A stretch of 64,000 nt of DNA from an uncultured Desulfobacter sp. (GTDB lineage: Bacteria > Desulfobacterota > Desulfobacteria > Desulfobacterales > Desulfobacteraceae): the NCBI RefSeq assembly GCF_963664415.1, contig NZ_OY761443.1, positions 655,726 through 719,725 of the forward strand, read 5' to 3'. This document shows positions 1-7,922 of this stretch, piece by piece; the stretch's first letter is position 1; every line of letters starts with the position of its first letter. The notes beneath the pieces were generated by a model. That model was not told the DNA's origin. It ran no database searches and saw nothing but the letters and a program-made list of their open reading frames with translations. The position numbers were made by a program, and so were the translations under genes.

Positions 1-803
1 TGCACGCCTTTTTCTTGGAGCCGCCGAATTTTAGCAGAATCACCGTCAGGGCCTGTAACAATAATGGTAGGGGCAGTTGATTTTTGAACCACAACTTTGG
101 CATTTTCCCGGATCGTCAAACGAGTATCCAAAATTATCCGGGCAGGATCCCTGGTCTGTTTTCCCTCAATTCTGGCAGTCAGGGACGGATCATCCCCATG
201 CAAAGTACCGGAGCCGATAAGAATGGCATCATTTTGGTGGCGTAATTCGTGACCAAAATTTCGGGATGCCTGGGAAGTGATCCACTGGGAATCCCCGGTC
301 TTTGTAGCAATATACCCGTCAAGGGTGGCAGCACATTTTAAGGTAACAAACGGGGTTGTGTCATTTTGAACATTCCAGACAAAGTCCTCGATCAGGGTCA
401 AGCCCGTTTGCTCCATAACGCCTGAAACAACCTCAAGACCGTTTTCCCTTAAAAATTCAATTCCTCCCCTTGCAACGGGATTGGGATCTTTGCAGGCCAC
501 AACAACCCGACAGATACCTGCATTAAGAATTTTATGGGTACAGGGGGGGGTTTTTCCGAAATGATTGCACGGCTCTAAAGTTACGTAGATGGTGGAATCG
601 GCCAATTTCTCAGGATGTCTTGCTGCTGCATCATTTATGGCCACCACCTCAGCGTGGGGGCCACCTGCTTTTGAGTGAAAGCCCTGACCAATGATTTGAT
701 CGTCCTTCACCACCAAGGCCCCCACACAGGGGTTGGGCGAGGTGTACCCTTTGCCCCGGGCTGCAAGCTCCAAAGCTCTTGCCATATAGTCCGAATCAGT
801 CAT
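1..803 (-). CDS. ribD: Bifunctional riboflavin biosynthesis deaminase/reductase RibD, partial (C-terminus beyond left edge)
   Basis: Cytosolic enzyme of flavin synthesis: the N-terminal domain deaminates the pyrimidine from GTP cyclohydrolase II and the C-terminal domain reduces the ribosyl chain. The N-terminal deaminase domain shows the zinc motifs H-A-E-V (about 655-640) and E-P-C-N-H-F-G-K-T-P-P-C (about 575-540), the characteristic second motif of RibD. About 267 codons are visible and the frame is open to base 1, so the reductase domain is only partly present. The ATG at 803 overlaps the nrdR stop by 8 nt, so the pair is translationally coupled; nrdR-ribD adjacency is common in bacteria. 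No frameshift seen. Confidence 0.93.
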   Translation of the reverse strand, partial: MTDSDYMARALELAARGKGYTSPNPCVGALVVKDDQIIGQGFHSKAGGPHAEVVAINDAAARHPEKLADSTIYVTLEPCNHFGKTPPCTHKILNAGICRVVVACKDPNPVARGGIEFLRENGLEVVSGVMEQTGLTLIEDFVWNVQNDTTPFVTLKCAATLDGYIATKTGDSQWITSQASRNFGHELRHQNDAILIGSGTLHGDDPSLTARIEGKQTRDPARIILDTRLTIRENAKVVVQKSTAPTIIVTGPDGDSAKIRRLQEKGV

Positions 804-1305
804 CACTATCTACAGTGCCTTCCATACCCGGCTCGGTATCTGTGGATCTGTGCTCCTTATGAATCAGACTTTCAAGTTCCTGAATAAAATCGGTGACATC
901 CTTGAACTCCCTGTACACAGAGGCAAACCGGACATAGGCCACATCATCCAGATCCTTCAGGGCATTGATAATTTTCTCACCCACCACCGTGGCAGGCACT
1001 TCCCGCTCCCGGCCGTCCCGCAGGTCACGCTCAATCTCATCCACAATTTGTTCGATCTGGTTGATACTGATGGCACGTTTTTCACAGGCTTTCTGAATGC
1101 CTCTCATCACCTTTTCCCTGTCAAACTCCTCCCGGCGGTTGTCTTTTTTAATGATCATGACAGGGACCTGTTCCACCCGTTCATAGGTCGTAAAGCGTCG
1201 ACCGCACTGCTGGCACTCTCTTCTACGCCGGACTTCAAACTCAATTTTGCCCGGCCGCGAATCCACAACTCTGGTGTTTGGATCTCCGCAATATGGGCAC
1301 TTCAT
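796..1305 (-). CDS. nrdR: Transcriptional repressor NrdR
   Basis: Zn-ribbon/ATP-cone regulator of ribonucleotide reductase genes. The 169-residue product has the zinc ribbon MKCPYCGDPNTRVVDSR at the N-terminus with the second Cys pair in CQQCGRRFTTYE (about residues 31-42), followed by the ATP-cone domain. Length is slightly above the usual 150-160 because of a polar acidic tail ending DSDD. It lies between the dCMP deaminase gene and ribD in a minus-strand run, a nucleotide/one-carbon context that fits its role. Confidence 0.95.
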   Translation of the reverse strand: MKCPYCGDPNTRVVDSRPGKIEFEVRRRRECQQCGRRFTTYERVEQVPVMIIKKDNRREEFDREKVMRGIQKACEKRAISINQIEQIVDEIERDLRDGREREVPATVVGEKIINALKDLDDVAYVRFASVYREFKDVTDFIQELESLIHKEHRSTDTEPGMEGTVDSDD

Positions 1306-1326
1306 ATCAGCCTCTTATGTTGTTTA

Positions 1327-1445
1327 AACGTAAAGCCACCCATCTGCTGCGTTGCACAAAAATTTAAAAGCCTCACAACCATAAGGTTGCTCCGGTTTTT
1401 AATTTTTGTGCGCCTTGCATATAAGCAACTCTACATCCAAACAAA
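1327..1445. repeat. Dispersed palindromic intergenic repeat, copy A
   Basis: Fills the nrdR/dCMP deaminase gap. Imperfect inverted arms (TGCGTTGCACAAAAATTT near 1348-1365 and AATTTTTGTGCGCCTTGCAT near 1401-1420) surround a variable centre. The outer flanks (…cgtaaagccacccatctgc and …aagcaactctacatcc) also match a second copy at 20127-20236 in reverse orientation, while the centre does not. This pattern, conserved arms and variable loop, is that of a REP/MITE-like element. It may also act as an attenuator between the two genes. Confidence 0.75.
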
Positions 1446-1470
1446 GTTTTTTGTTCAGGCACTATTGCTC

Positions 1471-1950
1471 TCAAAGCTGAATCAATTCCACCCCGGCCTG
1501 GGCAAACATCTCCAGGGAAAGCGGATCGTCGTACCCCGCCTTGAAGTATACTTTTTTGATGCCGGCATTAATAATCATCTTAGCGCATATGGAACAAGGC
1601 TGGGTGGTGCAGTACAACGAGGCTCCGGCGACCGGTATCCCATGGTAAGCCGCCTGGATGATTACATTCTGTTCAGCATGAACCCCCCGACAAAGCTCAT
1701 GTTTTTCCCCGGAAGGCACCTTGAGTTGTTCCCGCAGGCAACCGGTCTGCCTGCAATGGGGAATTTGAGAAGGTGCACCGTTATAGCCGGAACATAAAAT
1801 ACGCTTATCCTTGACCAACACGGCCCCCACCTTTCGTCTAAGACAAGTGGCCCTGGAAGCCACAAGGTCTGTGATGGCCATAAAATACTCGTTCCAAGTG
1901 GGACGGCCATCACCAATGACGTTTACCGAATCAGGGGGAACAGAATTCAT
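1471..1950 (-). CDS. dCMP deaminase (ComEB family)
   Basis: Zinc-dependent cytidylate deaminase converting dCMP to dUMP for thymidylate synthesis. The 159-residue protein has the catalytic H-A-E-Q-N motif near residue 91 and the zinc ligands in T-T-Q-P-C-S-I-C-A-K near residue 115. The ATG at 1950 shares one base with the glyA stop codon (TGATG), so the two are translationally coupled. Together with glyA, which makes the methylene-folate used by thymidylate synthase, this is a dTMP-supply context next to nrdR. Confidence 0.93.
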   Translation of the reverse strand: MNSVPPDSVNVIGDGRPTWNEYFMAITDLVASRATCLRRKVGAVLVKDKRILCSGYNGAPSQIPHCRQTGCLREQLKVPSGEKHELCRGVHAEQNVIIQAAYHGIPVAGASLYCTTQPCSICAKMIINAGIKKVYFKAGYDDPLSLEMFAQAGVELIQL

Positions 1951-3197
1951 CAGCCGGCTACATTGTCATATAAAGGATGCTGGATGCACAACTCTTTAAC
2001 CTTGGTGGCAACCTTGGGAACATTGGCTTCGTCATCCAGAACATCACAGATAAATCCGGCCACAGCGCTCACGGCATCTTCATTCATGCCTCGGGAGGTA
2101 ATCAACGGCACCCCGATACGTACACCCGAAGTAACAAAGGGGCTTCGCTTTTCATTGGGCACGGTATTTTTATTCACCGTAATATTTGCCTGTCCCAGAC
2201 GGTCTTCCGCCTCTTTTCCGGTGAGGTCCCGTCCAGAAAAATCCACCAGGACCATGTGGTTATCCGTACCATTGGACACCAACTTGTACCCTCTTTCCAT
2301 GAGAACCTTTGCCAAAACAGCGGCATTTTTAACCACCTGTTTCTGATATTCGGTGAACTCGGGTAACAGTGCCTCTTTAAAGGCTACGGCCTTAGCCGTA
2401 ATAACATGCATCAAAGGTCCACCCTGGATACCGGGAAAAATCTGGGAATTGATTTTTTTACCCAGTTCAGCGTCGGCAAGAATCAATCCGCCTCTGGGAC
2501 CGCGAAGGGTTTTATGGGTGGTGGAGGTGATAATATCTGCGTACCCAACAGGTGTGGAGTGTACGCCTGCTGCCACAAGTCCTGCAATATGGGCCATATC
2601 CACCAGGAAAAGTGCACCGCAGGCCTTGGCAATTTCAGAAAAGCCCTTAAAATCAAGAGTTCTGGGGTAGGCCGAAGCACCTGCCACAATCATTTTAGGC
2701 TTATTGGCCCGGGCCAGGTCTTCCACTTGGTTCAAATCAATGGTCTCGGTTTCCGGATTTAAGCCGTAATGGGTAAAATTGAACAAACGGCCGGAAAAGC
2801 TTACCCCGGCACCATGGGTTAAATGCCCGCCATGGGAAAGATCCATGGCCAGGATCCCGTCCCCGGGGGAGAGCACGGAAAAGTAAGCCGCCATATTTGC
2901 CTGGGATCCGGAATGGGGTTGAACATTGGCATATTCCACACCAAAAAGCTTTTTCACCCGTTCAATGGCCAGATTTTCCGCCTGATCCATGTACTGGCAT
3001 CCGCCATAATACCGTTTTGACGGGTACCCTTCAGCATATTTATTGGTCATAATGGAGCCCTGGGCTTCCATTACTGCCCGGCTCACTGTATTTTCCGAAG
3101 CGATGAGATTCAGCCCGTATTCTTGCCGGCTGTATTCACTTTCAATAACAGCGGCAATTTCAGGATCACAAGATTTTACAAATTGTATATTTTCCAT
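1950..3197 (-). CDS. glyA: Serine hydroxymethyltransferase
   Basis: PLP enzyme interconverting serine and glycine with transfer of the one-carbon unit to tetrahydrofolate. The 415-residue length is standard. Visible landmarks are the N-terminal EYSRQEYGLNLIASEN segment, YAEGYPSKRYYGGC, the SHGGHLTHG segment and the PLP-lysine motif TSTTHKTLRGPRGG. Located between rpiB and the dCMP deaminase gene, same strand. The 150-bp upstream gap has a small hairpin (GTGTTG/CAACAC around 3207-3230) just before the start, which could affect initiation; no glycine riboswitch was recognised. Confidence 0.97.
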   Translation of the reverse strand: MENIQFVKSCDPEIAAVIESEYSRQEYGLNLIASENTVSRAVMEAQGSIMTNKYAEGYPSKRYYGGCQYMDQAENLAIERVKKLFGVEYANVQPHSGSQANMAAYFSVLSPGDGILAMDLSHGGHLTHGAGVSFSGRLFNFTHYGLNPETETIDLNQVEDLARANKPKMIVAGASAYPRTLDFKGFSEIAKACGALFLVDMAHIAGLVAAGVHSTPVGYADIITSTTHKTLRGPRGGLILADAELGKKINSQIFPGIQGGPLMHVITAKAVAFKEALLPEFTEYQKQVVKNAAVLAKVLMERGYKLVSNGTDNHMVLVDFSGRDLTGKEAEDRLGQANITVNKNTVPNEKRSPFVTSGVRIGVPLITSRGMNEDAVSAVAGFICDVLDDEANVPKVATKVKELCIQHPLYDNVAG

Positions 3198-3347
3198 AAT
3201 TCAATCGTGTGTTGGTATGATTTGACAACACAACCCTTTTTATTTCTATTTTAATTAATTAGACTTTTATTAAAGGGGGGAATAACAAGTATGATGTAAC
3301 TTGTCTATAATGTATCGGCCGATATTCTCATCTACGCTTACCCGTTT

Positions 3348-3788
3348 TTATCCGATTTCATCCAGGGAGCGAATACGGTCCAGATGGCGACCGCCTTCAA
3401 AGGGGGTATCAAGCCATTCTCTGACCAACTCAAAGGCAAGAATATCTCCGACCACACGACCACCCATAACCAGGATATTGGCGTCATTGTGCTGCCGGCT
3501 CATCCTGACGGAAAATATATCCGAACATAACGCAGCGCGGACACCCTTAAACCGGTTGGCCTGCATGGACATGCCAAGGCCGGTACCGCACAAGAGAATG
3601 CCCCGGCCGTATGTACCGTCGGAAACTGCTTTGGCCACTTTTTTGCCAAAATCGGCATAATTTACCGAATCCGTACTGTAGGTACCGGCGTCCTCAACCT
3701 CATAGCCAAGACCTGCAAGCTGTTCCTTGATCTTTTCCTTTAATTCAAACGCGGCATGATCACTGCCGATGATGATTCGTTTATCCAT
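3348..3788 (-). CDS. rpiB: Ribose-5-phosphate isomerase B (RpiB/LacAB family)
   Basis: Interconverts ribulose 5-phosphate and ribose 5-phosphate in the pentose phosphate pathway. The 146-residue product starts MDKRIIIGSDHAAFELK, the classic RpiB start containing the D-H-A phosphate/substrate motif, and has GILLCGTGLGMSMQANR with the catalytic Cys. Followed 150 bp later by glyA and preceded 28 bp upstream by acpP on the same strand, so it probably belongs to the rpmF-acpP transcript. Confidence 0.94.
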   Translation of the reverse strand: MDKRIIIGSDHAAFELKEKIKEQLAGLGYEVEDAGTYSTDSVNYADFGKKVAKAVSDGTYGRGILLCGTGLGMSMQANRFKGVRAALCSDIFSVRMSRQHNDANILVMGGRVVGDILAFELVREWLDTPFEGGRHLDRIRSLDEIG

Positions 3789-3816
3789 ATCTACCCGGAC
3801 CTTTACATAAATTTAA

Positions 3817-4050
3817 TTATGATTTCGAGGCAATGAAATCATAGATATCCTGGACAGTCGACAGCTGCTCAGCCTGCTCATCGTCAATTTCAATTTCAAA
3901 AACCTCTTCCATTGACATGATAAGCTCTACGATGGTCAAAGAATCCGCGCCAAGGTCTTCGACCAACGACGCCTGTGGAACCACATCCTCAACATCAATG
4001 CCGGGAATCTTTTCAGCAATAATCTTTCTTACTTTGCTTTCAACGGCCAT
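3817..4050 (-). CDS. acpP: Acyl carrier protein
   Basis: Carrier of the growing acyl chain in fatty acid synthesis. A 77-residue acidic protein with the phosphopantetheine site L-G-A-D-S-L-T near its middle. I chose the ATG at 4050 (MAVESKVRKI) rather than the in-frame ATG at 4080 because AAGGAG sits 7 nt upstream of 4050 and the product then has the normal ACP length. Follows rpmF by 32 nt. Unlike many bacteria, plsX/fabH/fabD/fabG are not between rpmF and acpP here. Confidence 0.95.
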   Translation of the reverse strand: MAVESKVRKIIAEKIPGIDVEDVVPQASLVEDLGADSLTIVELIMSMEEVFEIEIDDEQAEQLSTVQDIYDFIASKS

Positions 4051-4082
4051 GTTCTGACTCCTTGAAGTGTTTTCCGGCAAAA

Positions 4083-4271
4083 CTAATCTTCTACTTCCAC
4101 GTCCGGCTTCACATCCCTGCCTTTATAAGTGCCGCATTCAGGGCATGCGGTATGAGGCAGCTTGGGCTCCTGGCACTCGGGACATATGGTTACAGTGGGG
4201 GCACTGGTTTTATAATGGGTGCGTCTTTTTCTTCCTCTTGCTTTGGAACTTTTCTGCTTGGGTACGGCCAT
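4083..4271 (-). CDS. rpmF: 50S ribosomal protein L32
   Basis: A 62-residue basic protein starting MAVPKQKSSKARGRKRR, with the Cys4 zinc ribbon seen in CPECQEP and CPECGTYKG. It leads the minus-strand run into acpP; coupling of rpmF with fatty-acid genes is widespread in bacteria. An acidic tail ends VEVED. Confidence 0.97.
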   Translation of the reverse strand: MAVPKQKSSKARGRKRRTHYKTSAPTVTICPECQEPKLPHTACPECGTYKGRDVKPDVEVED

Positions 4272-4640
4272 GACTATCTCCTAACTACATTATTTTATTT
4301 AGTTTTTATTTAATACTTGCCAAAATTTAAAACATATCTAATTACCTTATTTTGCATTTGAAGTCAACCAAAGAATCCCTTTAAAAAACACACAGAATGC
4401 ATCAAATTAAATTTTGTAGACAGACTATATTGCTTTGGACCCCGCAAATATGATAGATAAATCGTCGATTTTACGCTTTTTTTATATGAAAGTACCGATA
4501 AATTGCTAAGCTTCTTTCATACTTTGTTGTAGGTCAAGCATAGGTGAATCAGCCCATGGCTATTATACGAATCCGGGCGGTACAGGCTAAAAAACCCTGT
4601 ACCGCCTGTTGTTCGTGAAGTTTAACTTTTGGAGATCAAA
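4272..4640. promoter_or_regulatory. Divergent rpmF/gltX intergenic region with gltX leader hairpin
   Basis: 369 bp without a gene. It must hold the rpmF promoter (minus) and gltX promoter (plus). The clearest structure is an 11-bp perfect inverted repeat, GGCGGTACAGG at 4576-4586 and CCTGTACCGCC at 4596-4606, in the gltX leader about 35 nt before the start codon. There is no T-run after it on the plus strand, so it is more likely a leader element than a terminator. The rest is AT-rich with no other structure I can defend. Confidence 0.5.
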
Positions 4641-6047
4641 ATGAATACAATAATTACACGCTTCCCGCCATCCCCCACCGGGTACCTGCATATCGGCGGT
4701 GCCAGGACTGCACTTTTCAACTGGCTGTGGGCCAGAAAAAATGCAGGGCAGTTTGTGCTGCGTATAGAAGATACCGATGAAGCCCGTTCCACAAAGGAGT
4801 CTGTGGACGCAATTCTTGAATCCATGGAATGGCTGGGGATCGACTGGGATGACGGCCCTTATTTTCAGACCCAACGCTATGATATTTATAATGAGCACAT
4901 TGACCGCCTGGTTGAACAGGGCCATGCCTACTATTGCGACTGTACACCCGATGAAGTCGATGCCATGCGCGAAGAGGCCAAGGCCAAGGGGCTTAAGCCT
5001 ATGTATAACGGCAAATGCCGGAACCGCGGGCTTAAAAAAGGGAATAACACAGTGGTACGGTTAAAAACCCCGGACACAGGAGTCACCATTGTGGACGACA
5101 TTGTCAAGGGCAGTACTGCTTTCCAGAATTCGGAAATTGATGATTTCATCATCCAGAGAAGCTCGGGCGTGGCCATGTACAACCTTGCGGTTGTTGTGGA
5201 TGATATCTCCATGGGAATCAACACCATTATCCGGGGAGATGACCACTTGGTGAATACGCCCAAACAGATTCTGATTTACCAGGCATTGGGCGCATCGCTG
5301 CCGGTGTTCGGCCATGTTCCCATGGTTCTGGGATCAGACAAGGCGCGGCTGAGCAAACGCCATGGTGCCATGTCCGTGGGTGAATATAAAAAAATGGGAT
5401 TTCTGGCCGATGCACTGATCAACTACCTGGTCAGGCTGGGTTGGTCCCATGGCGACCAGGAATTCTTTGAACGCCAGGAGCTTATTGAAAAATTTGACCT
5501 CGAACATCTTGGCCGGTCTGCCGGCATGTTTGACATGGATAAGCTGTATGCGCTGAATGCCAAACACATCCAGAAAAAGAAGCCCGCAGAATTAGGAAAC
5601 GACCTTGTGCCCCACCTGGCAGATCTTGGCATTGAGGCCCAGAATGATGCCTTTACCCAGGGGGTGATTGAAACACTTCAACCCAGAAGCAAAACCCTTG
5701 TAGAGATGGCCCAGGGTGCTATCTTTTATTACAGGGATGAAATTGAGTTTGAAGAAAAGGCTGCCAAAAAATTCTTTAAGCCCGAAACTTCTGATCTTTT
5801 AAACAAATGTGCTGATGCCCTGGAAGAGCTTGCTGATTTCAGCCAGAAGGCCCAGGAAGAGGTATTTAAAAATATCATGGAAGAGACAGGGCTTGGATTT
5901 GGTAAAATTGCCCAACCCCTGCGGGTAGCGGTGACCGGAACGACGGTAAGTCCCGGTATATTTGAAATGTTTATTGCTTTAGGAAAAGAAAAAACCGTTC
6001 AGCGCATTAAAAAGGCAGCGCAATTCTGCGCCGCCCAAGGCGAATAA
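4641..6047 (+). CDS. gltX: Glutamyl-tRNA synthetase
   Basis: Class I aminoacyl-tRNA synthetase charging tRNA-Glu. The 468-residue protein has the HIGH signature as H-I-G-G in PPSPTGYLHIGGARTALFN and the KMSKS signature as K-A-R-L-S-K-R-H-G (about 5340). The ATG at 4641 is preferred over an in-frame TTG at 4629 because GGAG lies directly upstream and the family start MNTIITRFPPSP fits. A strong hairpin with T-run follows at 6116-6158. The presence of gatB in the window is compatible with indirect Gln/Asn-tRNA synthesis. Confidence 0.97.
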   Translation: MNTIITRFPPSPTGYLHIGGARTALFNWLWARKNAGQFVLRIEDTDEARSTKESVDAILESMEWLGIDWDDGPYFQTQRYDIYNEHIDRLVEQGHAYYCDCTPDEVDAMREEAKAKGLKPMYNGKCRNRGLKKGNNTVVRLKTPDTGVTIVDDIVKGSTAFQNSEIDDFIIQRSSGVAMYNLAVVVDDISMGINTIIRGDDHLVNTPKQILIYQALGASLPVFGHVPMVLGSDKARLSKRHGAMSVGEYKKMGFLADALINYLVRLGWSHGDQEFFERQELIEKFDLEHLGRSAGMFDMDKLYALNAKHIQKKKPAELGNDLVPHLADLGIEAQNDAFTQGVIETLQPRSKTLVEMAQGAIFYYRDEIEFEEKAAKKFFKPETSDLLNKCADALEELADFSQKAQEEVFKNIMEETGLGFGKIAQPLRVAVTGTTVSPGIFEMFIALGKEKTVQRIKKAAQFCAAQGE

Positions 6048-6055
6048 AAAAACGC

Positions 6056-6164
6056 CGAATATTACACTGCAGAACCCCACAAAACGGGCAATGAGCTGTA
6101 TCGGATCAAAACTTAAGGCGCAGTCAAGGCAAATATCCTTGACTGCGCCTATTTTTTTCAACAA
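6056..6164 (-). pseudogene. C-terminal relic of a MEMO1-like (AmmeMemoRadiSam system B) gene
   Basis: About 37 codons on the minus strand read KKIGAVKDICLDCALSFDP and then FVGFCSVIFG, closely matching the last 37 residues of the intact gene at 13363-14247 (KKMGAVKGICLDYASSFDP, FVGYCSVIFD). Nothing of the N-terminal 250 residues is present and no native stop is kept. It is therefore a relic left by duplication or rearrangement. The same DNA forms the gltX terminator on the other strand. Confidence 0.8.
6116..6158 (+). terminator. Rho-independent terminator of gltX
   Basis: Perfect 14-bp arms AGGCGCAGTCAAGG (6116-6129) and CCTTGACTGCGCCT (6137-6150) with a 7-nt loop, followed by ATTTTTTT. It lies 69 nt after the gltX stop and inside the MEMO1-like relic. 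The equivalent stretch in the intact gene (about 13430-13470) has a mismatched version of the same hairpin. Confidence 0.88.
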
Positions 6165-6176
6165 ACCAAGCTTTTA

Positions 6177-6859
6177 TTATCCGGAAACCTCAACTTTCTT
6201 TGACAGGCGAAATCGGCTTTCAAGAAAGATATGCAGAACAACGCCTACACCCAGGCCCCAGGCTGCGCCGTGCATGGCAAGCACAATGGCCATTGTTCCG
6301 GCAACACCCAGCTGAAGGGGGTCTTTGATCTGTTTGAAGGCCGTAATGATGCAAAGATAGCCTGTGACAACCATGGTCAGTGAGAGCCCGATTGGCAGAA
6401 AGGGTTTAAAAAAACTGACCAAGGGGAGGATGAACAGTGCGATGAATCCTGAAATCCAGAAGGTGCCTGCCCCGCTGAACATAGAATCCATTGCGTTTCT
6501 ACCTTGGCGGTAGCGGTCTGCCACGGTTGCTGTTACCGCGGTCCAGATAGGTCCTGCCAGACCTGGGTAGGGAGCAAAAAAGGTATGAACCACATTCCGG
6601 AACCATGGGGGTTCCCAAAAAAGCCGGCAGCATAAACCCGATACCGCAGGCAAATACGTAGGCAAGGGCAACGTTATAAGGGAAGTCCTAAATATTTTTC
6701 CAACAGGGGGATCATGGCAAGACTTACAACAAAAAGTATAAGGGCCTGAATAAACTCCACCCATTCCCAGCGGTAATGGATGAAAGGAAGGCGGATTTTA
6801 AAGGGACCTGCGGGCCAGAAGGGCTGTTCTTCAGTGTCGTTACGTTTGTATAAAGACAT
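6177..6859 (-). pseudogene. Deleted and frameshifted NCS2/SLC23-like permease pseudogene
   Basis: The N-terminal part starts at 6859 (MSLYKRNDTEEQPFWPAGP) and reads EKYLGLP. A one-base insertion near 6682 then puts it out of frame with the continuation YNVALAYVFACGIGFMLPAF. Around 6612 the text jumps from GTPMVPE straight to FAPYPGLAGPIWTAVTATVA and on to the C-terminus (GVAGTMAIVLAMHGAAWGLG, stop at 6177). Related permeases as I recall them are about 450 residues, so some 250 residues are missing internally. Family assignment is from the transmembrane pattern and remembered sequence; the substrate is unknown. It sits between gltX and an IS91-like element. Confidence 0.75.
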
Positions 6860-7015
6860 TTTTAGCTCCGTAATTTTAAAAAAGTTTTAGACTGAAGGCT
6901 TAAAGGTGTTGTTGAACGAAGCCGCTCGCGCGGCGGAAAACCCCAAGGTTATGTATACTCCTAATTGTGGGATCAAACGGAAGATCCCAACTATCTATAA
7001 TTAAAGGAGTATACC

Positions 7016-7920
7016 ATGAACACATCCGAAGTAAACCGTTTTAACGAACTCTATGAGCGCCATTTAAAAACCCTTAGACTTCAGGGAAAGGCTCAAAAAA
7101 CCATTGATGCTTATTCCAGGGCCATCCGGCGGGTAAGAGATTACTTTGACTGCTGCCCGGACAAACTCGAACCCGAACAACTTGAAGATTACTTTTCCGA
7201 TCTGGTTGACTCACATTCATGGAGTACGGTCAAAATTGATCGCCTTGGACTCCAGCATTTCTGGAAATATGTTTTGAAAAAAGAATGGAATTGGTTAAAC
7301 ATTGTCAAGCCGCCTAAGGTTAAAACCATTCCGGACATTTTGACTCCTGGTGAGGTGGAAAAGCTCATCGGTGCGACACGCAAACTGCGTTACCGGGTTT
7401 TCCTGCTGACAACTTATTCCATGGGCCTGCGTTTGGGAGAGGCATTGTCCCTGCAAGTGAGAGATGTTGATGCAGCACGAAAACTTGTCCATATCCGGAG
7501 AGGGAAAGGCCATAAAGACCGGCTAATTCCCTTACCGGACCGCACCCTGGTCGGACTGCGGGAACTATGGAAAAGACATCAACACCCCAAACTGCTTTTT
7601 CCCAATGCCAACGGTTCACTGGAAACCATCCAGAAGGCAAAATCTCATATGGACCGGGGTGGTGTCCAAAATGCCATGAAGGCTGTAGTCGCCGATTGCG
7701 GTATCAAAAAAAAGTTTCCATACACTCTTTGCGCCACAGTTTTGCGACCCATCTGCTTGAAAAGGGCTTAAGCCTTCGCCACATCCAGGCTCTTCTCGGC
7801 CATGCCCGTCCTGAAACAACTGCACGTTACGCACACCTTACTGATGTCACGGAAAAGGACTGCAGGACGACCATCAATGATTTGATTAACACCATTCATG
7901 TAGATTTCTGGAAGGTATAA
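7016..7920 (+). CDS. Tyrosine recombinase/integrase of the IS91-like element, read across a -1 frameshift
   Basis: Phage-integrase family. An N-terminal SAM-like core-binding domain (about residues 10-95) is followed by the catalytic domain with the first Arg in the segment TTYSMGLRLGEALSLQ. The zero frame ends at 7771 with a nonsense tail. The expected H-S-L-R-H-S-F-A-T-H and L-G-H-A-R-P-E-T-T-A-R-Y-A-H motifs with the nucleophilic Tyr continue in the -1 frame to 7920. The switch occurs at an eight-A run (about 7706-7713) containing the slippery heptamer A_AAA_AAG. Good ribosome site AAAGGAG before the ATG. It is either a programmed -1 frameshift or a one-base deletion; only the shifted product would be active. 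Confidence 0.85.
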
Positions 7921-7922
7921 TC

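Noticed and set aside
850..1797. Long plus-strand open frame of 315 codons across nrdR and the dCMP deaminase
   Set aside because: It lies antisense to two well-conserved genes and crosses the palindromic repeat; no family resemblance.
3198..3347. Glycine riboswitch upstream of glyA
   Set aside because: No tandem aptamer core is visible; only a short hairpin near the start codon.
4576..4606. Intrinsic terminator or T-box in front of gltX
   Set aside because: No U-run follows, and no T-box sequence or specifier-loop layout was found.
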